This document shows positions 25,354-34,767 of a DNA stretch of 64,000 bases, piece by piece. The notes under the pieces were generated by a model that saw only the letters and a program-made list of their open reading frames with translations, made no database searches and was not told where the DNA came from. The DNA lies in assembly GCF_000716535.1 (NCBI RefSeq), contig NZ_JNWV01000037.1, forward strand, positions 257,530 through 321,529. The letters are read 5' to 3'. The position numbers and the translations under genes are program-made. Positions within the stretch are counted from its first letter, which is position 1. The number at the start of each line of letters is the position of its first letter. Source of the stretch: Streptomyces flaveolus. Lineage in GTDB: Bacteria; Actinomycetota; Actinomycetes; Streptomycetales; Streptomycetaceae.

Positions 25354-26160
25354 GTGGAACGGAGCACGACGGGCCCCACGCCGGACGCGTGCCCGCCCGC
25401 GCCGGGCACGCCCCTTCCCGACGGCACGGCCGCCGTCCCGGCCCCGGTCCTCGCGGGCCTGCTGGACGGCATGCCCCGCCAGCGCGCCGCCATCCCCGAG
25501 GCGGCCCCCGCCCCGGCGCGCGGTACCCCACCGCCGCACCGGCCCCCGCCCCGCCCGTGGCACCTGCTGCCGACCCCCCTCGGCACCCCCTTCACCTTCG
25601 CCTACGCGGCCGTCCTGGCCGTCACCTCCCTGTTCGCGGCCCACGCCGACCCCGGCCTGGTGCACACGCTCCACCAGGACTCCAGCACCGACGTGGCCCA
25701 CCTGGTGCGCACACCCGCGCTCGTGCTGCTGGCGAGCGCGCTGTGGGTCGCGGGCGGGATCCTCTCGCCGTACACGGTGGCGTTCCTGCTGGTGCTCACG
25801 GCACTGGAGCGGCGTATAGGCGGGGCGCGGGCCGCCTGCGTCTTCCTGGCCGGCCACGTCCTGGCCACCCTCGCCACCGAGGTGCCGGTGGGCCTCGCCG
25901 TCCTGCTGGGCCACCTGCCCGACACCTCGCTGCACCGCCTCGACTACGGCATCAGCTTCGGCGTGGCCGCGAGCACCGGTGCCCTGACGGGCCTCCTGCG
26001 TCCGTGGCTGCGCTGGCCGTTGCTGGCCCTGGCGGCCGGCGGGCTGCTGAGCGACCTGCTGGCGTACGCGGACCCGCTGACGAACTGGGGGCATGTCATC
26101 GCCCTGACGATCGGTGTGGCCGCCTGGCCTCTCGTCCGACGCCGGCACCAGCGGGCCTGA
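25354..26160 (+). CDS. Rhomboid-like membrane protein
   Basis: A 268-aa protein from GTG 25354. The N-terminal 75 residues are Pro/Ala-rich and cytoplasmic; about six hydrophobic helices follow. The conserved actinobacterial motif HRLDYGISFGVAAS sits late in the membrane region and NWGHVIALTIG carries a histidine in the next helix. These could be the Ser-His pair of a rhomboid protease, but the normal GxSG motif is not intact (GISF), so it may be a catalytically altered member. It stands between the methyltransferase (divergent) and lon. Confidence 0.72.
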   Translation: MERSTTGPTPDACPPAPGTPLPDGTAAVPAPVLAGLLDGMPRQRAAIPEAAPAPARGTPPPHRPPPRPWHLLPTPLGTPFTFAYAAVLAVTSLFAAHADPGLVHTLHQDSSTDVAHLVRTPALVLLASALWVAGGILSPYTVAFLLVLTALERRIGGARAACVFLAGHVLATLATEVPVGLAVLLGHLPDTSLHRLDYGISFGVAASTGALTGLLRPWLRWPLLALAAGGLLSDLLAYADPLTNWGHVIALTIGVAAWPLVRRRHQRA

Positions 26161-26216
26161 GGCGCGGGGGAGCCGCGCGAACCACCCCAACGCGCCCGCC
26201 CCCGCGCACGTTTCCG
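26161..26216 (+). repeat. Dispersed 3'-end repeat, diverged copy
   Basis: GGCGCGGGGGAGCCGCGCGA and the C-rich sequence after it resemble the 18246-18299 element and, like it, begin right after a stop codon. Confidence 0.45.
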
Positions 26217-26244
26217 CAGCTCATCCCGCCTGGGCGCAGGTGAT

Positions 26245-26258
26245 CGCTCAGAGCGAAC
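26245..26258 (-). promoter_or_regulatory. ClgR-type box upstream of lon
   Basis: Read on the minus strand this is GTTCGC-TCTGA-GCG, matching the GTTCGC-N5-GCG box reported for the protease regulator ClgR in streptomycetes. It lies 75 bp before the lon start. A TTGAG (26292-26296) ... CTCAA (26306-26310) inverted repeat lies closer to the gene. Confidence 0.7.
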
Positions 26259-26332
26259 AGAGCCCCGGGAACAATAGACCTCGCCAGAACATTGAGTCGG
26301 CATAGCTCAAGTTGACTGCCGAAGGGGAGATC

Positions 26333-28753
26333 ATGGCTGCTGAGTCACCGGCGTTCACGCTGAACCTGCCCGTGCTGCCGCTCGACGACGAGGTCGTGCT
26401 GCCCGGCATGGTGGTCCCGCTGGACCTGAGCGACGCCGAGGTGCGGGCCGCGGTGGAGGCCGCGCAGGCCGCCGCCCGCTCCGAACCCGGAAAGCCCAAG
26501 GTGCTGCTGGTGCCACGCATCGACGGCACGTACGCCAAGACCGGCGTCCTCGGCACGGTGGAACAGGTCGGCCGGCTCGCCGACGGTGACCCGGGAGCCC
26601 TGATCCGCGGCCGCAGCCGCGTCCGCATCGGCGCCGGCACCACCGGCCCGGGCGCCGCGCTCTGGGTCGAGGGCGCACGTGTCGAGGAGACGGTTCCCGA
26701 GCCGCTGCCGGGCCAGGTCGCCGAACTGGTCAAGGAGTACAAGGCGCTCGCCACCACCTGGCTGAAGAAGCGCGGCGCCTGGCAGGTCGTGGACCGCGTC
26801 CAGGCCATCGACGACGTGTCGGCGCTGGCCGACAACTCCGGCTACTCGCCGTTCCTGACGACCGACCAGAAGGTCGAACTGCTCGAGACCGCCGACCCGG
26901 TGGCCCGGCTCAAGCTCGCCACGCAGCAGCTCCGCGACCACCTCGCGGAGCAGGACGTCGCCGAGACCATCGCCAAGGACGTCCAGGAAGGCGTCGACAA
27001 GCAGCAGCGCGAGTTCCTGCTGCGCCGTCAGCTCGAGGCCGTCCGCAAGGAGCTGCGCGAGCTCAACGGCGAGAAGGAGGGCGAGGAGTCCGACGACTAC
27101 CGCGCCCGCGTCGAGGCCGCCGACCTGCCGGAGAAGGTCCGCGAGGCCGCCCTCAAGGAGGTCGACAAGCTGGAGCGCGCCTCCGACCAGTCGCCCGAGG
27201 GCTCCTGGATCCGCACCTGGCTGGACACCGTCCTGGAGATGCCGTGGAACGAGCGGACCGAGGACGCGTACGACATCCAGGGCGCGAAGGCCGTGCTGGA
27301 CGCCGAGCACGCGGGCCTGGACGACGTGAAGGAACGCATCACCGAGTACCTGGCCGTGCGCAAGCGGCGCGGTGAACGGGGCCTGGGCGTCATCGGCGGG
27401 CGGCGCGGCGGTGCCGTGCTCGCGCTCGTCGGCCCGCCCGGTGTCGGCAAGACCTCGCTGGGCGAGTCCGTGGCGCACGCCATGGGCCGCAAGTTCGTCC
27501 GCGTCGCCCTCGGCGGCGTCCGCGACGAGGCCGAGATCCGCGGTCACCGCCGTACGTACGTCGGCGCGCTGCCCGGCCGGATCGTGCGCGCCGTCAAGGA
27601 GGCCGGGTCCATGAACCCGGTGGTCCTGCTGGACGAGATCGACAAGGTGGGCTCCGACTTCCGGGGCGACCCGGCCGCCGCCCTCCTCGAAGTGCTCGAC
27701 CCGGCGCAGAACCACACCTTCCGGGACCACTACCTGGAGGTCGAGCTGGACCTGTCCGACGTGGTCTTCCTCGCCACCGCCAACGTCCTGGAGGCCATCC
27801 CCGAGGCGCTCGCCGACCGTATGGAGATCGTGCGCCTGGACGGCTACACCGAGGACGAGAAGGTCGTCATCGCCCGGGACCACCTGCTCCCGCGCCAGCT
27901 GGAGCGGGCCGGCCTGGACAAGGACGAGGTCACGCTGGACGAGAGCGCGCTGCGCAAGCTCGCCGGCGAGTACACGCGGGAGGCGGGCGTGCGGACCCTG
28001 GAGCGGTCCATCGCACGGCTGCTGCGGAAGGTCGCCGCCCAGCACGAACTGGGCGAGCGCGAACTGCCGTTCACCGTCACCGACGGTGATCTGCGCGGGC
28101 TGATCGGCCGGCCGCACCACGTGCCCGAGTCCGCCCAGGACCCGGCCGAGCGCCGTACGGCCGTCCCCGGTGTGGCGACCGGCCTCGCGGTCACCGGCGC
28201 CGGCGGCGACGTGCTCTTCGTGGAGGCGTCCCTGGCCGACCCGGAGACGGGCGGGGCGGGGCTGACCCTGACCGGTCAGCTCGGGGACGTGATGAAGGAG
28301 TCGGCGCAGATCGCGCTGAGCTTCCTGCGCAGCCACGGCGCCGAGCTGGAGCTGCCGGTGGCCGACCTGAAGGACCGGGGCGTGCACATCCACTTCCCGG
28401 CGGGCGCGGTGCCGAAGGACGGCCCGAGCGCGGGCATCACGATGACCACGGCCCTCGCCTCGCTGCTCTCCGGCCGCCTGGTCCGCACGGACGTCGCCAT
28501 GACCGGCGAGGTCTCGCTGACCGGCCGGGTGCTGCCCATCGGCGGCGTGAAGCAGAAGCTGCTCGCCGCCCAGCGCGCCGGGGTGACCACCGTCATCATC
28601 CCCAAGCGCAACGAGCCCGACCTGGACGACGTCCCGGCCGAGGTGCTGGACAAGCTCGACGTCCACACCGTGACCGACGTCCGCCAGGTCCTGGAACTGG
28701 CGCTCGCGCCCGCCACGAGCGACGCGACGCCGGAGGTTCCGGTAGCGGCGTGA
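26333..28753 (+). CDS. lon: ATP-dependent Lon protease (endopeptidase La)
   Basis: An 806-aa cytoplasmic AAA+ protease that degrades damaged and regulatory proteins. N-terminal substrate domain (LPVLPLDDEVVLPGMVVPL), AAA+ module with Walker A GPPGVGKT (367-374) and Walker B VVLLDEIDK, and C-terminal Ser-Lys protease domain with Ser699 (KDGPSAGIT) and Lys742 (GGVKQKLL), both intact. ATG 26333 has GAAGGGGAGA directly upstream and is preferred to the in-frame ATG at 26312. A ClgR-type box lies upstream, suggesting heat/proteolysis-linked control. A terminator hairpin separates it from the convergent SpoIIE gene. Confidence 0.97.
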   Translation: MAAESPAFTLNLPVLPLDDEVVLPGMVVPLDLSDAEVRAAVEAAQAAARSEPGKPKVLLVPRIDGTYAKTGVLGTVEQVGRLADGDPGALIRGRSRVRIGAGTTGPGAALWVEGARVEETVPEPLPGQVAELVKEYKALATTWLKKRGAWQVVDRVQAIDDVSALADNSGYSPFLTTDQKVELLETADPVARLKLATQQLRDHLAEQDVAETIAKDVQEGVDKQQREFLLRRQLEAVRKELRELNGEKEGEESDDYRARVEAADLPEKVREAALKEVDKLERASDQSPEGSWIRTWLDTVLEMPWNERTEDAYDIQGAKAVLDAEHAGLDDVKERITEYLAVRKRRGERGLGVIGGRRGGAVLALVGPPGVGKTSLGESVAHAMGRKFVRVALGGVRDEAEIRGHRRTYVGALPGRIVRAVKEAGSMNPVVLLDEIDKVGSDFRGDPAAALLEVLDPAQNHTFRDHYLEVELDLSDVVFLATANVLEAIPEALADRMEIVRLDGYTEDEKVVIARDHLLPRQLERAGLDKDEVTLDESALRKLAGEYTREAGVRTLERSIARLLRKVAAQHELGERELPFTVTDGDLRGLIGRPHHVPESAQDPAERRTAVPGVATGLAVTGAGGDVLFVEASLADPETGGAGLTLTGQLGDVMKESAQIALSFLRSHGAELELPVADLKDRGVHIHFPAGAVPKDGPSAGITMTTALASLLSGRLVRTDVAMTGEVSLTGRVLPIGGVKQKLLAAQRAGVTTVIIPKRNEPDLDDVPAEVLDKLDVHTVTDVRQVLELALAPATSDATPEVPVAA

Positions 28754-28773
28754 CGGACGCTGCCGGATGAGGC

Positions 28774-28807
28774 AGGGCCCGGGTCCCGTGAGGGAGGCCC
28801 GGGCCTT
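28774..28807. terminator. Terminator between lon and the SpoIIE phosphatase gene
   Basis: GGGCCCGGGTCCC ... GGGAGGCCCGGGCC forms a long GC stem with a GTGA loop region, ending in TT. It lies between convergent genes. Confidence 0.7.
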
Positions 28808-28826
28808 CGCCATGCGCCGTGCGGTG

Positions 28827-31211
28827 TCAGAGCGCGGTCAGCGACTGCTCCGCCCACACCGTCTTGCCGATCCGGTCGTGCCGGGTGCCCCAGCGCTCGG
28901 CGAGCTGGGCGACCAGCAGCAGGCCCCGGCCGCCCTCGTCGAAGATCCGGGCCCGGCGCATGTGCGGGGTGGTGCCGCTGGCGTCGTAGACCTCGCTGAT
29001 CAGCGTCTTGCCCTGGTGGATCAGCCGGAGCCGGATGGGCGGGCGGCCGTAGCGGATGGCGTTGGTGACCAGCTCGCTGACCATCAGCTCGGTGGTGAAC
29101 GCGGCCTCGTCCAGGCCCCACGCGGAGAGCTGGTCGGTGGCGTACCGGCGGGCCAGGGAGACCACGGTGGGCTCGTCGGACAGTTCCCAGGAGGCGACCA
29201 TGTCCTCGTGCAGGCCCCGGGTACGGGCCACCAGGAGAGCGATGTCGTCGTCGGGGCGGTGGCTGAGCAGGTCGGTGAGGACCCGGTCGCACACCGACTC
29301 CAGCGACTCCGCGGGACGGCCGAGCGCGATGAACATCTTGTCCAGCGCCTCGTCGATGTCGTGGTCGCGGGCCTCCAGCAGCCCGTCGGTGTAGAGCGCG
29401 AGCAGACTGCCCTCGGGCAGCTCCGTCTCCATCGCCTCGAAGGGCAGCCCGCCGAGCCCGAGCGGCGGCCCCGGCGGCACGTCGAGGAAGCGTACGGCGC
29501 CGTCCGGGGTCACCACGGCGGGCGGCGGATGCCCGGCCCGGGCCACGGAGCAGCGGCGCGAGACCGGGTCGTAGACGGCGTACAGGCAGGTGGTGCCGAT
29601 GCCGCCGACGGTGTCGGCGCCCGGGTCGGCGCTGCCCTCGTCGGCGGCCAGCCGCAGCACCAGGTCGTCCAGGTGGGTGAGCAGCTCGTCGGCGGGCAGA
29701 TCGACGTCGGCCAGGGTGCGCACCGCCGTGCGCAGCCGGCCCATGGTGGCCGAGGCCCGGATGCCGTGGCCCACCACGTCACCCACGACCAGCGCCACCC
29801 GCGCCCCGGACAGCGGGATCACGTCGAACCAGTCGCCGCCCACGCCGGCCCGGCTCGCGGCCGGCAGATAGCGGGTGGCGATCTCCAGCGCCCCCTGGTC
29901 GGGCACCGGGTGCGGGAGCAGGCTGCGCTGCAACGCCACGGTGGTGGTGCGGGACCGGGAGTAGCCGCGGACCTGCTCCATGCCGGCGGCCGCCTTGGCG
30001 GTGAACTCCTCGGCGAGCCGCAGGTCCTCCGGGCCGAAGAACCCCCGCTGCCCGTGCCGGCCGAACAGGGCCACGCCGAGCGTGCTGCCCTGGGCGAGCA
30101 GCGGGACCGCGAGCAGGGAGCGCGTCCCGGACGTGCGCAGCCACGAGGCGCCCGGGTCCAGCGCGGCCCACTCGGCCACGGCCGGGTCCGCCATGTCGTA
30201 CAGCATCGGTCGGGCCGCCGTCAGACACCGGGCGGGCGGTGAGTCCGCCGGGCAGACGACCACCTCACCGATGCCGGCACCGGCACCGGTTCCGACGCCG
30301 CTGCCGTGGCCGCGCCCGCCGCCGCCCCGCACCGCGCGCAGGGCGGCGCGGCGCAGGACCACCTGCTCCGGCGGCCGGCCGGCCGCCTCGGCGGTGTTCC
30401 ACGGGGAGTCCAGGAGGTCCACCGCCATGAGGTCGGCCAGCCGGGGGACCGTGACCTCGCCGAGTTCCTGGGCCGCGCGGGCCTGGTCCGCCGCCGTGCC
30501 GACGGGCGCGCCGGACTCGCCCGAGGGGCGCGGCCCGCCGGCGGTCTCCTGGGCCGGCTCCGGCACGGACAGGCAGACGGCCCGTACCCGGCCGTCGGCG
30601 TCCTTCAGCGGGGTGAGGACCGTGGCCGGGCCGAGGTCCGGGCCGAGCCGGCCCCGCGCCTCCTGCGGCCGGCCGCACTCCAGCGCCCGCCGCATCGACC
30701 GGTCGGCCTCCTCGCTCGCGGTGCCCGGCGTGATGTGGGCGAGGCGGAGCCCGCGCATCGCCGCCTCGGGCAGGGCGAGGGCGTGTTCCATCCGGCGGTT
30801 GGCGCGCACCAGGCGCAGGTCCGCGTCGAAGATGGCCAGCGGAAAGGGGGACTGGAGGAACGTCCACTCCTCCAGGGGTTCGCCGCGCGGGGGTTGGGTC
30901 CGGGCCGTCACCGCGCTCACCACGAGCCAGTCGGTGGCGCCGGTGCGCGAGGTCCGGCGGTGGGCGAGCACGCCCAGCTCCAGGAGCCTGCCGTCCTGGT
31001 GGCGCAGCGGGACGGTGCCGTTCCAGCGGGTCCGGCCGGCCAGCGCCCGCCGGACCGCCGCGGCGTCGGCGGCGAGCAGCGCGGTGGCGGGCCGGCCGAC
31101 CACCGCCGGGGAGTCGTAGCCGAGCAGCCGCCGCGCGCCCTCGCTCCAGCCGGTGAGGATGCCTTGCTCATCGATGGTGGCCGTGGCCGTGTACGTCGAC
31201 TGTCGCTCCAT
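28827..31211 (-). CDS. SpoIIE-family PP2C phosphatase with PAS, GAF and anti-sigma-kinase-like domains
   Basis: A 794-aa regulator: PAS domain (GILTGWSEGARRLLGYDSPA), second PAS (LAIFDADLRLVRANRRMEHAL), GAF (about 310-430), SpoIIE phosphatase (GVGGDWFDVIPLSGARVALV, VVGDVVGHGIRASATMGRLR, LYTDGLLEARD) and a C-terminal RsbW-like ATPase (LMVSELVTNAIRYGRPPIR; GGRGLLLVAQLA). Such proteins adjust anti-anti-sigma factors in response to redox, light or small-molecule signals. No transmembrane helix. All phosphatase metal-binding motifs look intact. Its partner anti-anti-sigma factor is not in this window. Confidence 0.93.
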   Translation of the reverse strand: MERQSTYTATATIDEQGILTGWSEGARRLLGYDSPAVVGRPATALLAADAAAVRRALAGRTRWNGTVPLRHQDGRLLELGVLAHRRTSRTGATDWLVVSAVTARTQPPRGEPLEEWTFLQSPFPLAIFDADLRLVRANRRMEHALALPEAAMRGLRLAHITPGTASEEADRSMRRALECGRPQEARGRLGPDLGPATVLTPLKDADGRVRAVCLSVPEPAQETAGGPRPSGESGAPVGTAADQARAAQELGEVTVPRLADLMAVDLLDSPWNTAEAAGRPPEQVVLRRAALRAVRGGGGRGHGSGVGTGAGAGIGEVVVCPADSPPARCLTAARPMLYDMADPAVAEWAALDPGASWLRTSGTRSLLAVPLLAQGSTLGVALFGRHGQRGFFGPEDLRLAEEFTAKAAAGMEQVRGYSRSRTTTVALQRSLLPHPVPDQGALEIATRYLPAASRAGVGGDWFDVIPLSGARVALVVGDVVGHGIRASATMGRLRTAVRTLADVDLPADELLTHLDDLVLRLAADEGSADPGADTVGGIGTTCLYAVYDPVSRRCSVARAGHPPPAVVTPDGAVRFLDVPPGPPLGLGGLPFEAMETELPEGSLLALYTDGLLEARDHDIDEALDKMFIALGRPAESLESVCDRVLTDLLSHRPDDDIALLVARTRGLHEDMVASWELSDEPTVVSLARRYATDQLSAWGLDEAAFTTELMVSELVTNAIRYGRPPIRLRLIHQGKTLISEVYDASGTTPHMRRARIFDEGGRGLLLVAQLAERWGTRHDRIGKTVWAEQSLTAL

Positions 31212-31386
31212 CGCCGCTCATCTCGCCCTTGCTCGGCAGGCTCTCCTGACCAGCATGATCCCGGGCGGCGCGGAGCACCAACGCAACGCGGCGCACACGG
31301 TGGCCCCGCCGTCGGGCGGGAGCCACGGTGTGCGCCGTTAGCCGTTAGCCGTGAGTCGTCGGCGGTTGGCGGTCAGCGTTCAGCCG

Positions 31387-32238
31387 TCAGCCGAGGGCCA
31401 GGGCCTGCACCCGGTCCAGGGCGCCGTTGAACTTGTCGTGGTCGCCGACCGTCGGGCCGGAGGAGGTGTACTGCCACATCGTGTAGTACGACCAGCCGGC
31501 CGGCAGCGTCCCCGGGTCGGAGGCGTAGCGGGCGATCCACAGCGGGTTGTTCACGGCGAAGCCGCCGTAGTTGCCGGTGCACTGGGTCCACCAGCTCGTG
31601 GCGGTGTAGATCACCGGGTAGCGGCTGGTGCGCGCCTTGTACGTGTTGATGAAGTCGGCGATCCAGCTGACCATCTGGCTCGCGGTCTTGCCGTAGCAGG
31701 CGGCGCCGTACGGGTTCCACTCGATGTCGAGGGCGCCGGGCAACGTCTTGCCGTCCCGGGACCAGCCGCCGCCGTGGTCCACGAAGTAGTTGGCCTGGGT
31801 GGCGCCGCTCGTGGTGTCCGGGGTGGCGAAGTGGTACGAGCCGCGGATCATGCCGACGTTGTAGGAGCCGTTGTACTGCTGGGCGAAGTACGGGTTCGTG
31901 TAGTACGTGCCTTCCGTGGCCTTCGTGTACGCCCAGCGGACCCCGCTGTTCCACAGGGTCGACCAGGCCACGTTGCCCTGGTAGCCGGAGACGTCGACGC
32001 CCTCGGTCTGGGTGACGTCACCGGTGCTGGGCGTGCCGTCCTGGCCGTCGTGGGCGAGGACGCCCATGCCCATGTGGGCCGAGCCGCGGCTGGGCGTGCT
32101 CGCGGCCTGGGCGGAGGTGAGCGGGAGCGTGAGGGAGAGCGCCGCGAGCAGGGCCGTGAGGAGGACGGCGAGGGGGCGCGGGTGGATCGGCAGGGGGGAG
32201 CGGGGGGAGCGGGTGGAGCCGGGTCTGAGCACGGGCAT
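31387..32238 (-). CDS. Secreted GH25 lysozyme (cellosyl-type muramidase)
   Basis: A 283-aa secreted enzyme that cleaves peptidoglycan between MurNAc and GlcNAc. Signal peptide with hydrophobic core AVLLTALLAALSLTLPL and cleavage near residue 45 (AQA). The GH25 barrel carries Asp82 in EGVDVSGYQG, Asp171 and Glu173 in ALDIEWNPYG and the closing WQYTSSG. The ATG at 32238 follows GGAGGCACGTC. It has no cell-wall binding repeats. It diverges from a MarR regulator gene. The Ala/Ser-rich segment between signal and barrel (residues 46-75) may be processed. Confidence 0.94.
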   Translation of the reverse strand: MPVLRPGSTRSPRSPLPIHPRPLAVLLTALLAALSLTLPLTSAQAASTPSRGSAHMGMGVLAHDGQDGTPSTGDVTQTEGVDVSGYQGNVAWSTLWNSGVRWAYTKATEGTYYTNPYFAQQYNGSYNVGMIRGSYHFATPDTTSGATQANYFVDHGGGWSRDGKTLPGALDIEWNPYGAACYGKTASQMVSWIADFINTYKARTSRYPVIYTATSWWTQCTGNYGGFAVNNPLWIARYASDPGTLPAGWSYYTMWQYTSSGPTVGDHDKFNGALDRVQALALG

Positions 32239-32480
32239 GACGTGCCTCCGGGGAGTGGAGTGGGGGGAGTGACGTGGGGGACTGCGACACCGACCGTCGG
32301 CCCACTGGCGTGGGCATGCCATTAACGACGTGGTAAAGAAGCTACGCACGTAGATGAAGGCGTGGGAAGAGGGTCCGGACGACGCCGTTGGTCTACGCCT
32401 GCGAAATACTGACAGAGCTGCGGCAATGACGACTTTTGACAGAAACTTTCAGGACCGCGAAACCGAGCAGGGGTGCTGAC

Positions 32481-32972
32481 GTGCACGAGGACGGAAGCGA
32501 CGGCGCGCACGGCGCCGTCGGCCACATGACGCCCAGTGGTGCAGACCAGGAATTCCTGGCGCTGGAGCGCGAGTTGACCGTGCTGTTCCGGCGTGCCCGG
32601 GCCAACCAGGGCGAGATGGCCCGGGAGGTCCACCCCGACCTGGAGTCCTCCGCGTACGGCCTGCTCATCCGGCTGGACGAACTGGGCGGACAGCGGGCCA
32701 CGGAACTCGCCGCCTACATCGGGGTCGGCAAGGCCACCATGTCCCGCCAGCTACGCGCCCTGGAGAACCTGGGCCTGATCGCCCGCGAGCCCGACCCGGC
32801 CGACGGCCGCGCCTGGCTCGTCACCCTCACCGACGAGGGCCGCCGCCGCGTCGGCACGGTCCGCGAGGCCCGCCGCGCCCGCTACGTCCGCCAGCTCGCC
32901 CACTGGGACCGCCACGAGGTCGCCGAACTGGCCCGGCTGCTGCACGAACTGAACGGCGTCATGGCGAAATAG
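32481..32972 (+). CDS. MarR-family transcriptional regulator
   Basis: A 163-aa winged-helix regulator. It contains AYGLLIRLDELGGQRATELA, the recognition helix region GVGKATMSRQLRALENLGLI and the beta-wing DPADGRAWLVTLTDEGR. GTG 32481 is chosen for GCAGGGG seven to eleven bases upstream; an in-frame ATG at 32526 would remove the acidic His/Gly-rich lead of 15 residues. Ligand is unknown. A TTGACA hexamer at 32436 could be its -35 box but a good -10 is not seen. It is transcribed divergently from the lysozyme gene and faces the minisatellite. Confidence 0.9.
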   Translation: MHEDGSDGAHGAVGHMTPSGADQEFLALERELTVLFRRARANQGEMAREVHPDLESSAYGLLIRLDELGGQRATELAAYIGVGKATMSRQLRALENLGLIAREPDPADGRAWLVTLTDEGRRRVGTVREARRARYVRQLAHWDRHEVAELARLLHELNGVMAK

Positions 32973-32989
32973 CGCAGCACCGGCGTCAC

Positions 32990-33960
32990 GGCCCGGCACG
33001 GCGAACCAGTCGGCACCACGGCCCTGCCGGGCGCCACCGCACGGCCGGGCACGACAGCAGCACCGGCCCGGCATCGGCGCGTGGTCCGGCACCGGCGCAC
33101 GGCCCGGCACGGGCCCGGCTCTGGTACCGGCCCGGCTCTGGTGGCAATTCGGCATCGGTGGCGGTTCGGCCGTGGCGTGCGGTCCGGCACCGGTATCGCG
33201 GCCGGCCGGCACCGGTATTGGTGCGCGTCCTCGCGCCGGTAGCGCCGGCAACTCGGCACCGGCCCGGTTCTGGTACTGGCCCGGCTCTGGTGGCAACTCG
33301 GCGGCGGCTCGGCCATGGCGTGTGGTCCGGCACCGGTTTCGAGCACGGCCGGTACCGGCATCAGTGCGCGGCCTCGCGCCGGTACCGGCGGCAATTCGGC
33401 AGCGGCGGCGGCTCGGCCGTGGCGTGCGGTCCGGCACTGGTATCGCGCACGGCCGGCACCGGCATCATTGCGCGCCCTCGGACGGGTACCGGCGGCAACT
33501 CGGTATCGGCCCGGTCCTGGCGCCAACCCGGCATCGGCGGCGGCTCGGCTCTGGCGTGCGGTCCGGCACCGGGTTCGCGTACGGCCGGCACTGGCATCAG
33601 CGCGCGGCCTCGCGTCGGTACCGGCGGCATTTCGGCAGCGGCGGCGGCTCGGCCGTGGCGTGCGGTCCGGCACCGGTATCGCGCGCGGCCGACACCGGCA
33701 TCAGTACGCGGTCCCGCGCCGGCACCAGCGGCAACTCGGCACCGACCCGGCCCTGGCACCAACCCGGCATCGGCACCGGCCCGGCCCTGGTGCGTGGCCC
33801 GGCCCTTGCGTGCGGCCCTATATCAGCGCGCGGCCCGGCCCCAGCCACGGCATCCCGCCCAGCCCCCAAGGTCCCGCCCCGCCCCCGGCGTCACACCGGC
33901 CCCGGCGTCACACCCCGCCCCCAGCGTCACACCTCGTCCTGCCCCGCCCCAGCGTCACGC
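32990..33960. repeat. One-kilobase minisatellite between marR and the PP2C gene
   Basis: Imperfect tandem repeats anchored by GGTCCGGCAC occur at 33083, 33181, 33324, 33428, 33560 and 33664, giving steps of 98, 143, 104, 132 and 104 bp. The core is GGCGGCTCGGCCGTGGCGTG followed by CGGTCCGGCACCGGTATCGC; the longer steps insert a second motif with GGCCCGGTYCTGG. After 33840 the pattern dissolves into GCGTCACRCCCCGCCCC short repeats. All six frames are wide open, an effect of base composition; no frame shows real coding signal. It lies between convergent genes. Confidence 0.85.
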
Positions 33961-33978
33961 CCCGCCCCGCCCCGCCCC

Positions 33979-34767
33979 TCACAGCTCCACATACACCACC
34001 GTCGCGTCGTCGTGCGTCTTGGCGCGGCCGAGGAACGCCCGTTCCTCCCGGTCCGCCGTCTCCAGTTCCCGTACCCGTTCCACCAGCGACCGGGCGCCCT
34101 CCTTGGCGACCAGGTCGAGCAGGGCCGTCCAGTCGCCCTCGCGGAACGTCTCCGTCCAGCGCGTCGCGCCGTCCGTCAGTGCCGCCAGCGCCCGGACCTG
34201 CCGCCGGGGCAGGGTGCCGGTGACCGCCCGGGCGGCCACGGCGGGGTCGGCGGCGGCCGTGAAGAAGCCGCCCTCCTTGTTGCGCAGGTTCGCGTCGACC
34301 AGGGCGTCCGTGGCGAGCGCGGAGCGGGGGAGGCGGGCGAGCCGGTCGTCCAGCACCGGGGTGACCGTGCCGTCGGGCCCCCGCACCAGCAGCGCGGAAT
34401 CGGACAGCACCAGGTACTCGACCGTGTCGGCGGACCAGCGGGTCAGGACGACGGTTGCCTGGGGGGTTCGCGGGTGAGAAAGCTCACAGGTGTCCGCATG
34501 GGCGTCGGCGGTGCGCCGGATCGCCCGCGCGAGAATCTCCGAGAGCGTCAGATCTCGACCGGAAACGGTCAGTTCGGTCAGGGCGCCGCCCAGTCGCGCG
34601 GTGAACCAGGGGACGGAATGCAGACAGCCCGTCCCGCCGCTGGGCGGAGTCACTCCGTCCAGGACGACCGCGCAACCTCCCTGTCCGGAGGCGGGTAGTC
34701 CGACACCGGCGAAGTCCTCGTTGGGGCGGGACGCGTCGCCGGGCTCCGAGACGAGATCAGTGCGCAT
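33979..34767 (-). CDS. PP2C-domain protein phosphatase-like protein
   Basis: A 262-aa PP2C-like protein. It starts MRTDLVSEPGDASRPNEDFA, with the conserved acidic NEDF, then AVVLDGVTPPSGGTGC, close to the metal-binding DG block. Later GPDGTV and LAALTDGATRW supply the second DG motif, and THDDATVVYVEL at the end supplies the final acidic pair. The domain is small and unfused. The chosen ATG removes a 16-residue frame extension without similarity. A Ser/Thr phosphatase role is likely; the kinase partner is not in this window. Confidence 0.82.
   Translation of the reverse strand: MRTDLVSEPGDASRPNEDFAGVGLPASGQGGCAVVLDGVTPPSGGTGCLHSVPWFTARLGGALTELTVSGRDLTLSEILARAIRRTADAHADTCELSHPRTPQATVVLTRWSADTVEYLVLSDSALLVRGPDGTVTPVLDDRLARLPRSALATDALVDANLRNKEGGFFTAAADPAVAARAVTGTLPRRQVRALAALTDGATRWTETFREGDWTALLDLVAKEGARSLVERVRELETADREERAFLGRAKTHDDATVVYVEL

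Noticed and set aside
33083..33700. CRISPR-like array in the repeat region
   Set aside because: Units are too long and imperfect, spacers are not unique and there are no cas genes.
32882..34698. Several long frames across the minisatellite on both strands
   Set aside because: All frames are open because repeats are nearly pure GC and lack stops; none starts with a good SD or shows a recognised domain.
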